Notes: generated by a model not told the origin, from the letters alone. 64,000 nucleotides of DNA from Sphingobium sp. AP49 (GCF_000281715.2 NZ_CP124576.1:4347501-4411500); one strand, 5' to 3'. Numbered from the stretch's first letter, positions 33,991-42,643 are shown. Made by a program: numbers and translations.

Positions 33991-35655
33991 CTATGGTCCG
34001 ATATAGCCGATCCTGTCCTGACGCGGGTCAGGTGTGTCGGCGCGCCAGCGGACCGAACCGAATGGCCGTTCCAGCCGGCGTCGTACGCGCACCTGCCCGG
34101 CCTTGCGATCGAAGGCGCGGGCCGCCTGCTGCGCCAGCTTGTCTGCGTGGGTGAAACGATCGCGCATATGCAGATAGTCACCCCAGGTCGGACATTGATA
34201 GCGTTCGGTCCACAGCGCCGGATCCGCGATGTCGCGCGCGATCGACCAGTTGAAGCCGCCATTGCGCATCCGGGTGCGCTGCACCTCCACCATCGCGGCA
34301 TAGAAATCGCGCGCCAGATCGGGATCGACATCATAGTCGATCTCGATGATGACTGGTCCCGACCGCCGGGTAAGTGCCATGCCGACCTCTGGTTCACCGG
34401 CGATGACGAACGGTTCGACGTCGGCCTCGCTGGTTTCCGGCAGCGGCAGCAGCAGCCCGACGACCGGCAGCAGCGCCAGCGCCAGGCCAGAACCATACAT
34501 GGCGATGTCGACCGACCAGCGGCTGGCGACCAAGCCCCACAGCAATGCGCCGATCGCGATGCCCCCGGTCAGCGCCGAAGAGAAGAGCGAGAGCGCGCGC
34601 GCCGTCACCCATCGCGGCGCGGACAATTGCACCGAAACATTGAACAGGGCGATGGTCAGGATATTGGCGCCGCCTGCCACCAAAAGCGCAAGGCAGGTCA
34701 GCGATACATCACGGCTGACCCCGACCAGAGCCAGCGCAATGCCACTGATGATCGCCAGCAGGGCGGTCGTCGCCTGCGTGCCGAACCGATCCCGGCATGG
34801 CTCCACCAGCAGCGCACCCAATACCGCCCCCACGCCGCTGGCCCCTAGCAGCAGACCATAGACGCTGGCGTTACCACCCAGCAGATCCTTGGCGACCAGC
34901 GGCGCCAGCGCCGATGCCGACGCACCGGCGAGGCCGAACAGGAAGGCGCGCGCCAGCACGGTCCGGATTGCCCCGGCATGCAGGGCATAACGCATGCCCG
35001 ACACCAGCGCCCGGTGGAATTGTTCGGGCGGCAGCCGTCCGGGAACGTGGCGGCGGCGCCACACGAAGAAAGCCAGGAAGAGCGGCAGATAGCAGATGGC
35101 GTTGATCGCGAAGGCGGCATGCGCGCCCGCCGCCAATACGATGATACCGCCCAGTGCCGGACCAAAGCTGCGCGCGACATTATAGCTGATGGTACCAAGC
35201 GCGACGGCCGCAGGCAGCAGGCGCGGCCCAACCTGTTCACTGATCGACGCCTGCCATGCAGGCGAATACAGCGCCACGCCCGCACCGATAAGCGAACAGA
35301 AGCCGAGCAACATCCAAGGCGAAGTGTGGCCCGTCCAGGCAAGGACGGTCAACAGCGCCGCACAGGCCGTGGAAAAGGCGAGGCCCGTCATCGCGATCCT
35401 GCGCCGGTCGAACATGTCGGCAAAGGCGCCGGCCGGCAGGGTGACCAGCATCAGCGGCAGCATCAGCGCGGTCTGCACCAGTGCGACCATGCTGGGCGAT
35501 GCGCTCATCCGCGTCATTTCCCAGGCGGCCCCGACCCCCAGGATCAACTGGCCAAAGTTGGAGAGCAGACTGGCGGTCCAGATACGGCGGAACACCGGTT
35601 CGCGCAGCGGCGCGAAGCTGCCGCCCGCCCTCTGTGCGACGTCGTTATCCGCCAT
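33991..35655 (-). CDS. MFS exporter (EntS-like, MFS_3) with C-terminal ABM-like domain
   Basis: A 554-residue protein. Residues ~1-400 are a 12-helix MFS_3 transporter (N-terminal REPVFRRIWTASLLSNFGQLI, ALVQTALMLPLMLVTLPAGAFADMFDRRRIA in parts). After the last helix and an acidic linker (PETSEADVEP) a soluble ~120-residue domain follows: VIIEIDYDVDPDLARDFYAAM, WTERYQCPTWGDYLHMRDRFT, resembling a dimeric alpha/beta-barrel (antibiotic biosynthesis monooxygenase-like) fold. Such fusions occur in the transmembrane secretion effector group. Start MADNDVAQ at 35655 is preceded by GAGGAGAGAGGG. It may export a toxic intermediate; whether the ABM-like domain is catalytic or a sensor is unknown. Confidence 0.87.
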   Translation of the reverse strand: MADNDVAQRAGGSFAPLREPVFRRIWTASLLSNFGQLILGVGAAWEMTRMSASPSMVALVQTALMLPLMLVTLPAGAFADMFDRRRIAMTGLAFSTACAALLTVLAWTGHTSPWMLLGFCSLIGAGVALYSPAWQASISEQVGPRLLPAAVALGTISYNVARSFGPALGGIIVLAAGAHAAFAINAICYLPLFLAFFVWRRRHVPGRLPPEQFHRALVSGMRYALHAGAIRTVLARAFLFGLAGASASALAPLVAKDLLGGNASVYGLLLGASGVGAVLGALLVEPCRDRFGTQATTALLAIISGIALALVGVSRDVSLTCLALLVAGGANILTIALFNVSVQLSAPRWVTARALSLFSSALTGGIAIGALLWGLVASRWSVDIAMYGSGLALALLPVVGLLLPLPETSEADVEPFVIAGEPEVGMALTRRSGPVIIEIDYDVDPDLARDFYAAMVEVQRTRMRNGGFNWSIARDIADPALWTERYQCPTWGDYLHMRDRFTHADKLAQQAARAFDRKAGQVRVRRRLERPFGSVRWRADTPDPRQDRIGYIGP

Positions 35656-35727
35656 CCCTCTCTCCTCATTCCGCGTCTTTCGGCCAGCCTGCACCAGCGT
35701 GGCCGCAGAGGCCAATAACCGCGCCAT

Positions 35728-35745
35728 CAATCGCCCGCGCGATTG
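35728..35745. promoter_or_regulatory. Inverted repeat in the MFS/thiolase divergent gap
   Basis: CAATCGC (35728-35734), CCGC, GCGATTG (35739-35745) is a perfect 7-bp dyad roughly midway in the 161-bp region between the divergent MFS fusion and thiolase genes. Its position suits a shared operator; the nearest encoded regulator is the MarR protein after the thiolase. Confidence 0.45.
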
Positions 35746-35816
35746 GGTGACCTCACGCTTCCATGCGATAGGATTCGAGAGTCCCGCCTGCGGGAAAAGA
35801 GATCAGGAGAAGAGCC

Positions 35817-37073
35817 TTGGCCGAAGCCTATATCATTGATGCCGTCCGCACCCCGCGCAGCATCGGCAAGATGGGCAAGGGCGCGCTGTCGCACATGCAC
35901 CCGCAGCATATTGCCGTCGCCGTGCTGAAGGCGCTCAAGGATCGCAACAATCTCAACACCGCCGATGTCGACGACATCATCTGGGGCACCAGCGCGCAAA
36001 TGGGGCTGCAGGGTGGCGATCTGGGACGCATGGCAGCGCTCGACGCGGGCTATGACGTCAAGGCATCGGGCGTAACGCTCGATCGCTTCTGTGGCAGCGG
36101 TCTCACTGCCACCAACCTGGCTGCGGCGCAGATCATGTCGGGCATGGAGGATCTGGTCATCGCCGGCGGTACCGAGATGATGTCCTATGTCACCTGGTAT
36201 GGCCAGTCGCTGCGCGAGGCAGGGGTGAAGGCGCCCGGTGGCCTTGGCACCGGCAATATGCGCCTGCAGGAGAAACATCCCCAGTCGAACCAGGGCGTGG
36301 CGGCCGACGCGATCGCCGCGATGGAAGGCATCACCCGCGCGGATCTGGATGCCTTTGGCGCGGAGAGCCAGCGCCGCGCCGGGATTGCGCTCAAGGAAGG
36401 CCGTTTCGCCCGATCGACCGTGCCGGTGCTGGACGATGACGGCACCGTCGTTCTGGATCATGAGGAATATCCCCGGCCCGACACCACCGCCGAGCAGTTG
36501 GCCGGGCTGAAGCCGGCCTTTGCGGCCTTCATGGACATGCCCTCACGCCAGGACGGACCGACCTTCCGCCAGCTCATCAACCAGAAATATCCCGACCTGG
36601 CGATCGAGCCGCTGCACCATGCCGGTACCTCGTCGGGCGTGGTCGATGGCGCGGCCGCCATCCTGCTGGCGTCGAAAGCCTATGCCGATGCCCATGGGCT
36701 GAAGCCTCGCGCCCGGATCGTTGCCACCGCGAATGTCGGCGACGATCCGACGCTGATGCTGAATGCCCCCGTCCCGGCCGCGCGCAAGGTGCTGGCCAAG
36801 GCCGGCCTCACCGTGGCGGACATCGACGTGTTCGAGGTGAACGAGGCATTCGCCGTGGTGACCGAGAAATTCATCCGCGACCTCGGCATCGATCGGGCCA
36901 AGCTGAACCCCAATGGCGGCGCGATCGCGCTGGGCCATCCGATCGGCGCGACCGGGGCGGTGCTGATCGGCACTGCACTGGACGAGCTGGAGCGAACCGA
37001 CGGCCGCTATGCCCTCATCACCATGTGCGCGGCCGGCGGCATGGCGCCCGCCATCATCATCGAACGTGTCTGA
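35817..37073 (+). CDS. Thiolase (acetyl-CoA acyltransferase)
   Basis: A 418-residue thiolase with the three family signatures: acyl-enzyme Cys92 in LDRFCGSGL, the GHPIGATG block with His374, and the proton-transfer Cys404 in CAAGG. The start is a TTG at 35817 preceded by AGGAGAAGAG; no closer ATG exists and the first residues (MAEAYIIDAVRTP) are those of a thiolase N-terminus. It cleaves 3-oxoacyl-CoA to acetyl- or propionyl-CoA and a shortened acyl-CoA, the final step for the hydratase and dehydrogenase products encoded around it. It is followed by a MarR gene that may regulate it. Confidence 0.93.
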   Translation: MAEAYIIDAVRTPRSIGKMGKGALSHMHPQHIAVAVLKALKDRNNLNTADVDDIIWGTSAQMGLQGGDLGRMAALDAGYDVKASGVTLDRFCGSGLTATNLAAAQIMSGMEDLVIAGGTEMMSYVTWYGQSLREAGVKAPGGLGTGNMRLQEKHPQSNQGVAADAIAAMEGITRADLDAFGAESQRRAGIALKEGRFARSTVPVLDDDGTVVLDHEEYPRPDTTAEQLAGLKPAFAAFMDMPSRQDGPTFRQLINQKYPDLAIEPLHHAGTSSGVVDGAAAILLASKAYADAHGLKPRARIVATANVGDDPTLMLNAPVPAARKVLAKAGLTVADIDVFEVNEAFAVVTEKFIRDLGIDRAKLNPNGGAIALGHPIGATGAVLIGTALDELERTDGRYALITMCAAGGMAPAIIIERV

Positions 37074-37155
37074 GCGCATAGTCCGTCCGCAGCGCTGCGC
37101 CGAACAGGAGGAGGCCGCTTTCGTTTCGCCGCGATGGCGCTATGCTGCGCGCACA

Positions 37156-37620
37156 ATGGAAAGCCTGCAGGACAAGACACTCGCCGACAACCCGCCGGCG
37201 CTGATGCGCAACGCGACGATGAAACTGACCATCATCGCGCGCCAGCTCCGTGCCCATTTCGACCAGAGCGTGGTGCGGCTGGGCGTTACCCGATCGCAAT
37301 GGACGGTAATTGCCGCCGTCGCGCGCTATCCCGGCACGACCCAGCGCCATATCGCCAACCTGCTAGAAATGGCCGAGGCATCGGCCGGTCGATTGATCGA
37401 CCGACTGTGCGCAGACGGACTGCTGGAGCGGCGACAGAAGGATGATGACCGTCGCGCCCACGCCGTGTTCCTGACCGAGCGGGGCCAGGCCATCACCATG
37501 CAATTGTCAGGCATCGCCCAGGAGAATGAGGAAGTCGCCTTTGCCGGCTTCTCAACCGACGATCTCAAGCGGCTGAACAGCCTGCTCGACACGATCTCGG
37601 AAAATATCGTCAAGCCCTGA
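37156..37620 (+). CDS. MarR-family transcriptional regulator
   Basis: A 154-residue winged-helix regulator: LGVTRSQWTVIAAVARYPGTTQRHIANLLEMAEASAGRLIDRL (in parts, ~42-84) forms the HTH, followed by wing DGLLERRQKDDDRRAHAVFLTERG (in parts) with the DxRR signature. MarR proteins often respond to aromatic acids or acyl-/aroyl-CoA esters and repress catabolic or efflux genes. It lies 82 bp downstream of the thiolase gene on the same strand and could regulate the thiolase/MFS divergent region or the strongly palindromic promoter at 38148. I chose the ATG at 37156; the open frame upstream overlaps the thiolase. Confidence 0.9.
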   Translation: MESLQDKTLADNPPALMRNATMKLTIIARQLRAHFDQSVVRLGVTRSQWTVIAAVARYPGTTQRHIANLLEMAEASAGRLIDRLCADGLLERRQKDDDRRAHAVFLTERGQAITMQLSGIAQENEEVAFAGFSTDDLKRLNSLLDTISENIVKP

Positions 37621-37717
37621 GGGCGATTGCCGTTCCGGCCGATGCAACGGCCTGCCCAACCTTCATCGTCCCGCCGCAGGCCCGGGTGCGATATGCCGGC
37701 GCCCTTCCTGCCCGAAC

Positions 37718-37750
37718 AAAAAAAGGGCCGCTCCTGTCGAGGAGCGGCCC
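37718..37750 (-). terminator. Rho-independent terminator of the small exported protein gene
   Basis: On the minus strand a perfect 10-bp stem (GGGCCGCTCC at 37725-37734 with GGAGCGGCCC at 37741-37750, six-base loop) is followed immediately by seven T residues (A-run 37718-37724 on the plus strand). This is a textbook intrinsic terminator 45 bp after the stop of the leftward gene at 37796. Confidence 0.9.
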
Positions 37751-37795
37751 ATTCGCTATCGGCAGGGCGCAGGGGAGGCCGCGTCCTGCGATCTC

Positions 37796-38098
37796 TTAGC
37801 GTGCGGTCAGCAGGTCCTTCTTCGACAGGCTGGTGGTCAGCTTGCCGTCAGCCGCGGTCAGGCTGGACGCCGGCACATTCACCATCTTGCCGTTGAGGAT
37901 GATCTGGGCATTGCCATCGGCGGCGACGCGATAGACGGCGGCCAGGCGATCACCACCGGCAGTGTAGAGCATCTTGCCCTTGAAATCGGCGGCACTGGTG
38001 GCCGACGTGATCTGGACGGCTTCGTCAGCGGCAGCGATCTGCGGCAGAGCTGCGGCGGCGAAGGAGAGCGACAGAGCGATCTTGGCGAAACGAGTCAT
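37796..38098 (-). CDS. Small exported (periplasmic) protein of unknown function
   Basis: A 100-residue precursor. The first ~24 residues (MTRFAKIALSLSFAAAALPQIAAA) form a Sec signal peptide with cleavage after AxA; the mature ~75 residues are hydrophilic, beta-rich and contain VYRVAADGNAQIILNGKMVNVPASSL. There are no cysteines and no transmembrane helix, so it is probably soluble in the periplasm. I do not recognise the family with certainty; it resembles the small PRC-like or YpeB-like periplasmic proteins of sphingomonads. It is a single-gene unit with its own strong terminator and a promoter framed by a 13-bp inverted repeat, so its expression seems tightly controlled. Confidence 0.8.
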   Translation of the reverse strand: MTRFAKIALSLSFAAAALPQIAAADEAVQITSATSAADFKGKMLYTAGGDRLAAVYRVAADGNAQIILNGKMVNVPASSLTAADGKLTTSLSKKDLLTAR

Positions 38099-38147
38099 GG
38101 CACAACCTCTTCAACTAAAAACTGTCGGGGACCCATATCCCCTTAAC

Positions 38148-38195
38148 ACTAAGCTAGGTTAGCTATTCCCGGAGATAATGTCAACCTAGCTTAGT
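38148..38195 (-). promoter_or_regulatory. Promoter framed by a perfect 13-bp inverted repeat
   Basis: ACTAAGCTAGGTT at 38148-38160 is the exact reverse complement of AACCTAGCTTAGT at 38183-38195, separated by 22 bp. On the minus strand a consensus TTGACA (-35) occupies 38184-38179, and 17 bp later TAACCT (weak -10) falls in the other arm. Each arm therefore overlaps one promoter element of the small exported protein gene. The arrangement suggests two operator half-sites clamping the promoter. Confidence 0.7.
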
Positions 38196-38236
38196 ATTTA
38201 TTTTTGCATGTGCGAACAGCAACTTGGATGGGTACG

Positions 38237-38268
38237 AAAAAGGGCCGCGCCCAGGCTGAGCGCGGCCC
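38237..38268 (-). terminator. Intrinsic terminator of the minus-strand SDR gene
   Basis: GGGCCGCGC at 38242-38250 pairs perfectly with GCGCGGCCC at 38260-38268; on the minus strand the stem is followed by five T residues (A-run 38237-38241). It lies 30 bp beyond the stop of the SDR gene that ends at 38298. Confidence 0.85.
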
Positions 38269-38297
38269 AATGGCCCAATTGCAGCGACTCCGCGGAC

Positions 38298-39089
38298 TCA
38301 GCGCGGCGGAAAGCGAATCGCGCCGTCGATGCGGAACAGCTGAGCGTTGATGTAGCTGTTGCGCGTGATCTCCAGCGCCAGGCCGGCAAATTCCGCCGGC
38401 TTTCCAAGGCGCTTGGGGAAGGGCACGCTGTTGTTGAGGCTTTCATACATGGCCGGATTCATGTCCTTGAAGCGCAGCATCGGCGGCGTCGCAAAGATGC
38501 CCGGCATGATCGCATTGACGCGAATCCCCAATTCCATCAGGTCGCGCGCCATCGGCAGCACCATGCCATTGACCCCGGCCTTGAGCGAGCCATAGGCAAC
38601 CTGGCCGACCTGCCCATCCTGCGCCGCAGCACTGGAGGTCAGAAGAATGCTACCTCGCTCGCCATCCTCGAGTGGGTCGAGCGCGGCCATGCCGAGCGCC
38701 GCGATCGACGCCATGCGATAGCTCGCAACCAGCACGCCTTCGGCCGAGATCGCATAATCCTGTGTCGACATGCGCTTGAAGCCGCCGGTCTCCTTGTCCT
38801 TCGACACGGTCTTGCCGCCCTTCGACACCACCGCGCAATGGACCAGGATACGTTCCTGGCCCTGTGCGGCACGGGCGGCATCGAAGCCGGCGAGCACGCT
38901 GTCTTCCGACATGATGTCGACCTTGCAGAAGGTGGCGCCGACCTCCGCCGCGATCGCGTTCCCGCTCTCTTCGTTGATGTCGAAGATCGCGACCTTCACC
39001 CCCGCGTCGCGTAATGCCCGTACCGTCGCCAGCCCCAGGCCCGACGCGCCGCCGGTCACCACGGCGGACAGGGAAGAGTCGAGTTTCAT
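38298..39089 (-). CDS. SDR oxidoreductase (3-hydroxyacyl-CoA dehydrogenase type-2-like)
   Basis: A 263-residue SDR starting MKLDSSLSAVVTGGASGLG. Cofactor motif TGGASGLG (~12-19), Asp after beta-2 (IFDIN) for NAD, SSAAAQDG block with catalytic Ser, YGSLK (~165-169) and a C-terminal GIRVNAIMPGIFATPPM. The sequence and size fit HSD10/type-2 3-hydroxyacyl-CoA dehydrogenases, oxidising 3-hydroxyacyl-CoA or hydroxysteroids with NAD. Where classical SDRs have NNAG, here HCAVV appears. GGGAGA precedes the ATG at 39089 on the minus strand. Single-gene transcript with its own terminator; divergent from the CoA-transferase at 39297. Confidence 0.88.
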   Translation of the reverse strand: MKLDSSLSAVVTGGASGLGLATVRALRDAGVKVAIFDINEESGNAIAAEVGATFCKVDIMSEDSVLAGFDAARAAQGQERILVHCAVVSKGGKTVSKDKETGGFKRMSTQDYAISAEGVLVASYRMASIAALGMAALDPLEDGERGSILLTSSAAAQDGQVGQVAYGSLKAGVNGMVLPMARDLMELGIRVNAIMPGIFATPPMLRFKDMNPAMYESLNNSVPFPKRLGKPAEFAGLALEITRNSYINAQLFRIDGAIRFPPR

Positions 39090-39117
39090 GGCATGTCTCC
39101 CACATCTGTTTTCGGAC

Positions 39118-39134
39118 CGGCTATGGCATAGCCG
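39118..39134. promoter_or_regulatory. Palindrome in the SDR/CoA-transferase divergent region
   Basis: CGGCTAT (39118-39124), GGC, ATAGCCG (39128-39134) is a perfect 7-bp dyad 29 bp upstream of the leftward SDR start, in a 207-bp divergent intergenic region that has no other coding content I can support. Confidence 0.4.
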
Positions 39135-39296
39135 CAAGGCGGCTCAAGCCATGACCCGATCAACGCCGCCAATATCGCTGCGGCGCTAGGGCGCCGGGGC
39201 GCATCGCGATAGCGATAGCAGGCCTGCCGGGCTTGCAGCCACCAGCGCAGCTTCTACCCTTTCTGCAACAGGCCGCATCATGCGGCAGATGAGGGG

Positions 39297-40535
39297 ATGG
39301 CTGATTTTATGACCCAGGTGATGAAGGGGGTGCGCGTTCTGGAAGTGGCGCAGTTCACCTATGTGCCGGCTGCCGGCGCGATCCTGGCCGACTGGGGCGC
39401 AGACGTCATCAAGATCGAGCATCCGGTGCGCGGCGACACGCAGCGCGGTTTCCTGAACATGGGCGGGGTGCAGCTCGATCCGCTGCGCCACACCCTGTTC
39501 GAGCATCCCAATCGCGGCAAGCGCAGCGTCGGCATCGACCTGTCGACGGAGGAAGGCCAGGCCGTGCTCTATGAGCTGGCCAAGAGCGCTGACGTGTTCC
39601 TGACCAACTATCTTCCCCAGGTGCGGCAGAAGAACAAGTTCGACATCGAGCATATCCGCGCGGTCAATCCCAACATCATCTATGCCCGTGGCAGCGCGCT
39701 GGGGAACAAGGGACCCGAGCGCGAGGTCGGTGGCTTCGACGGCACCTGTTTCTGGTCGCGCAGCGGCGTCGCCTATTCGATGACGCCCGAGGAACTGCCC
39801 GGCCCGCTGACCCAGGGCATCCCCGCCTTTGGCGACTCGATCGGCGGCATGTTCATCGCCGGCGGCATTTCCGGCGCTCTGCTCCACCGCGAAAAGACCG
39901 GCGAGGCGGTCGAGCTGGACGTGTCGCTGCTGTCGAGCGCCTGGTGGGCATCGGGGGCGCTGATCGCGCAGGTGATGGAAACCGACATCCTGACCCGCAA
40001 CGGCATGCCGACCTCCGGCGGATCGCTGCGCAACCCGTTCATGGGCAATTTCACCACATCGGACGGCGGCACGATCAACCTGTGCATGGTCAGCCCCACC
40101 GGCCTGATCGCCGACACATTCGCCCATGTCGGCGTGCCCGAGGCGGCGGACGATCCGCGCTTCAAGGATGTGCTGTCGCTGATCGACAATGCTGGCGCGG
40201 CGAGCGACATATTGGTCAAGGCCTTCGCCCAGAAGCCCTTCGCCTATTGGCGCGAGCATCTGAAAACCATGAAGGGCCAGTGGGCACCGATCCAGAGCTT
40301 CAAGGATCTGCTGACCGACGAGCAGGCGCTGGCCAACGACATGATCATCGAGGTCGAGGGTGCCGACGGTGGCGCACCATTGCGGCTGGTCCGCGGCCCG
40401 GTGCAGTTTGACGGCCAGCCGGTGCAGACCACCCGTTCGCCCCAGGCGTCGGAACATACCGAACTGGTGCTGATGGAACTGGGCGTCGAATGGGACCAGA
40501 TTGAACAATGGAAGGCCAGCGGCGCTATTGCCTGA
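39297..40535 (+). CDS. CaiB/BaiF family III CoA-transferase (1)
   Basis: A 412-residue family III CoA-transferase. The N-terminal GVRVLEVAQFTYVPAAGAILADWGADVIKIEHP (in parts, ~11-43), NRGKRSVGIDL (72-82) and the catalytic Asp148 in GGFDGT are clear, with the later LHREKTGEAVELDVSLL. It transfers CoA between acyl-CoA and a free carboxylic acid without ATP. ATG 39297 is preceded by GAGGGG. It starts a rightward run with a small conserved protein and two adenylating ligases, so this block is devoted to CoA activation of carboxylates. Substrate could be an aromatic or alicyclic acid. It is distinct from the second family member at 52238. Confidence 0.92.
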   Translation: MADFMTQVMKGVRVLEVAQFTYVPAAGAILADWGADVIKIEHPVRGDTQRGFLNMGGVQLDPLRHTLFEHPNRGKRSVGIDLSTEEGQAVLYELAKSADVFLTNYLPQVRQKNKFDIEHIRAVNPNIIYARGSALGNKGPEREVGGFDGTCFWSRSGVAYSMTPEELPGPLTQGIPAFGDSIGGMFIAGGISGALLHREKTGEAVELDVSLLSSAWWASGALIAQVMETDILTRNGMPTSGGSLRNPFMGNFTTSDGGTINLCMVSPTGLIADTFAHVGVPEAADDPRFKDVLSLIDNAGAASDILVKAFAQKPFAYWREHLKTMKGQWAPIQSFKDLLTDEQALANDMIIEVEGADGGAPLRLVRGPVQFDGQPVQTTRSPQASEHTELVLMELGVEWDQIEQWKASGAIA

Positions 40536-40572
40536 AGGGGCGGACGTCGGGGGGCTGGAAGGCAGGAATGAT

Positions 40573-40863
40573 ATGAAACCGGGTACGAAACTGAAGAGCG
40601 CGGTGTGCGACACCGAAGTGATGGTGATCCGCAGCGGTGCCGGCGCGATCGAATGCGGCGGCAGCGCCATGGGCGAGGCCAAGCCGGAAACGGTGGGCAC
40701 GCCCGCCGCCGATTTCAGTGCCGGGACGCTGATGGGCAAGCGCTATGTCGATCCGGCCGGCAGTTTCGAGCTGCTGTGCGTCAAGCCGGGCAAGGGATCG
40801 CTGTCGGTCGACGGCGTGGCGCTGAGCCCCAAGGACGCCAAGCCCCTGCCCGCTTCGGACTGA
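40573..40863 (+). CDS. Small conserved protein linked to CoA ligase
   Basis: A 96-residue protein from MKPGTKLKSAVCDTEVMVIR, with AGGA before the ATG. Three cysteines (VCDTE, ECGG, LLCVKPG) and many glycines suggest a compact beta-rich fold, possibly metal-binding, but no known motif is complete. I recall similar short proteins beside acyl-CoA ligases in sphingomonads and mycobacteria, function unknown. It lies 37 bp after the CoA-transferase and 10 bp before the ligase gene, so it is almost certainly translated from the same mRNA. It might be a ligase accessory or regulatory subunit; this is inference from position only. Confidence 0.72.
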   Translation: MKPGTKLKSAVCDTEVMVIRSGAGAIECGGSAMGEAKPETVGTPAADFSAGTLMGKRYVDPAGSFELLCVKPGKGSLSVDGVALSPKDAKPLPASD

Positions 40864-40873
40864 CGCCCATCCC

Positions 40874-42370
40874 ATGAACATCGCCCTGTTCCTCGAAATG
40901 GCGGCTGATGCCGCGCCCGACCGCATCGGCCTGGTCTGTGACGGCCAGCGCTGGAGCTATGCCCGGCTGCTGGCCGGCGCGCGCGGCGCCGCCGCGCTGA
41001 TCCGCCAGAGTGGGTGCAGCCATGTTGCGCTGCTGGACGAGAGCAGCGAGGCGGCGGCAATGGCGCTGTTCGGTGCGGCGATTGCCGGCGTGCCCTATGT
41101 CCCGCTCAACTATCGGCTGGCGGACGCGGACCTCGCCGCCCTGTTGCAGCGGATTACCCCGGCACTGATCGTCGGCGACGTCGCGCGGGTGGAGCGCCTG
41201 TGTCCCTCGGCTGAGAACAAGGTGCTGGCGCGGGGAGATTTCGTGACCGCCGCGCTCGACGCTGCGGCTGATGCGCCGACCGAGGCGGATGAGGGCGATG
41301 GCGTCGCCATCCAGCTGTTCACCAGCGGCACGACCGCCGCGCCCAAGGCGGCGATCCTGCGCCACGCCAATCTGGTGTCCTATATATTGGGCACGGTCGA
41401 GTTCGGCGCGGCGCCCGAAGAGGATGCCGCGCTGGTCAGCGTGCCGCCCTATCATATTGCCGGCATCGCCGCCTTGCTCAGCTCCATCTATGCGCTGCGC
41501 CGCATATTGCTGCTCCCCGCCTTCGATCCGGCCGCCTGGCTCGACCTGGCGGCAGGCGAGCGGGCGAGCAACGCCTTTGTCGTGCCGACCATGCTCTCGC
41601 GTATCATCGAGACGGTGGACAAGGGTGTCCAACCCGACCTGAGCAACCTGCGCGCGGTCGCCTATGGCGGCGGCAAGATGCCGCTGGAGCTGATCCAGCG
41701 CGCGCTCGACCTGTTCCCCGACACCGGCTTCACCAACGCCTATGGCCTGACCGAGACCAGCTCAACCGTCGCTTTGCTGGGACCGGATGAGCATCGCGCC
41801 GCCCATGTGGCGACCGATCCCGCCGCCCGCGCCCGGCTGGCGTCGGTCGGCCGGCCGCTGCCGACGGTCGAGATCGAGATTCGCGACGAGGAAGGGCGTT
41901 GCCTGCCCGCCGGAGAGCCGGGCGAAATCTATGTCCGTGGTGACCAGGTGTCGGGCGAATATCGCGAGCGCAGCGCGCTCGACGCCGATGGCTGGTTCCC
42001 GACCCGCGACGCCGGCTATATCGATACGGAGGGTTATCTGTTCCTGTCGGGCCGCGCCGACGACGTGATCGTGCGCGGCGGCGAGAATATCTCGCCCGGC
42101 GAGATCGAGGATGTGATGCTGGCCCTGCCCGCCATTGCCGAAGCGGCGGCCGTTGCCATCCCCTCGGCCGAATGGGGCGAGGCGGTCGGCCTGATCGTGG
42201 TCGTGCGCGACGGACATGACGCGCCGGCCGACGAGGAGCTGAAGCAGGTCATCCGCGCCCGGCTGCGCTCTTCGCGAGTGCCCGAGCGCGTGCTCTTTGC
42301 CAAGAGCCTGCCCTATAATGAAATGGGCAAGCTCCTCCGCCGGGAAATCAAGAAGCTCTTCGCAGCCTGA
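40874..42370 (+). CDS. AMP-dependent acyl-CoA synthetase (1)
   Basis: A 498-residue ANL-superfamily ligase. The P-loop LFTSGTTAAPKAA (~150-162; Ala replaces the usual Gly), PPYHIAGIAAL, the YGLTET adenine motif, the GWFPTRDAGYIDTEGYLFLSGRADD hinge region (in parts) and the catalytic Lys in NEMGKLLRREI near the C-terminus are all present. It adenylates a carboxylic acid and forms its CoA thioester. It is coupled to the 96-residue protein 10 bp upstream. The side-chain or aromatic acid acted on cannot be told from sequence; the medium size fits aryl/alicyclic-acid or steroid side-chain ligases. Confidence 0.92.
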   Translation: MNIALFLEMAADAAPDRIGLVCDGQRWSYARLLAGARGAAALIRQSGCSHVALLDESSEAAAMALFGAAIAGVPYVPLNYRLADADLAALLQRITPALIVGDVARVERLCPSAENKVLARGDFVTAALDAAADAPTEADEGDGVAIQLFTSGTTAAPKAAILRHANLVSYILGTVEFGAAPEEDAALVSVPPYHIAGIAALLSSIYALRRILLLPAFDPAAWLDLAAGERASNAFVVPTMLSRIIETVDKGVQPDLSNLRAVAYGGGKMPLELIQRALDLFPDTGFTNAYGLTETSSTVALLGPDEHRAAHVATDPAARARLASVGRPLPTVEIEIRDEEGRCLPAGEPGEIYVRGDQVSGEYRERSALDADGWFPTRDAGYIDTEGYLFLSGRADDVIVRGGENISPGEIEDVMLALPAIAEAAAVAIPSAEWGEAVGLIVVVRDGHDAPADEELKQVIRARLRSSRVPERVLFAKSLPYNEMGKLLRREIKKLFAA

Positions 42371-42643
42371 CATGGCGGTCGCCCCGCCGGCCGGCTGGGC
42401 CGAGGCGCAACGGGACGCGATCCAGACGCTGGCCAGCAATGCAGGCGTCGAAAGTGACAGCGATGCTGACACCCCCCGACGGCGCTGGCCCTCCATCTCG
42501 CTGCATCGCTGGGCCTGCGCCAACAGCGTATGATCACGGGCGGCAGGCTGGGGCGGGGCACGGCAAAGCCAGACTATTTACTCATCGCCACGGCGTTGCG
42601 CACGATGGCTGACCGGCGGCCGGTCCTGACGCACAATCGTGCG

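Noticed and set aside
42372..42533. Possible 53-residue gene between the two AMP-dependent ligases
   Set aside because: No ribosome site, no recognisable sequence, and composition typical of non-coding GC-rich DNA; I see nothing else supportable in 42371-42643.
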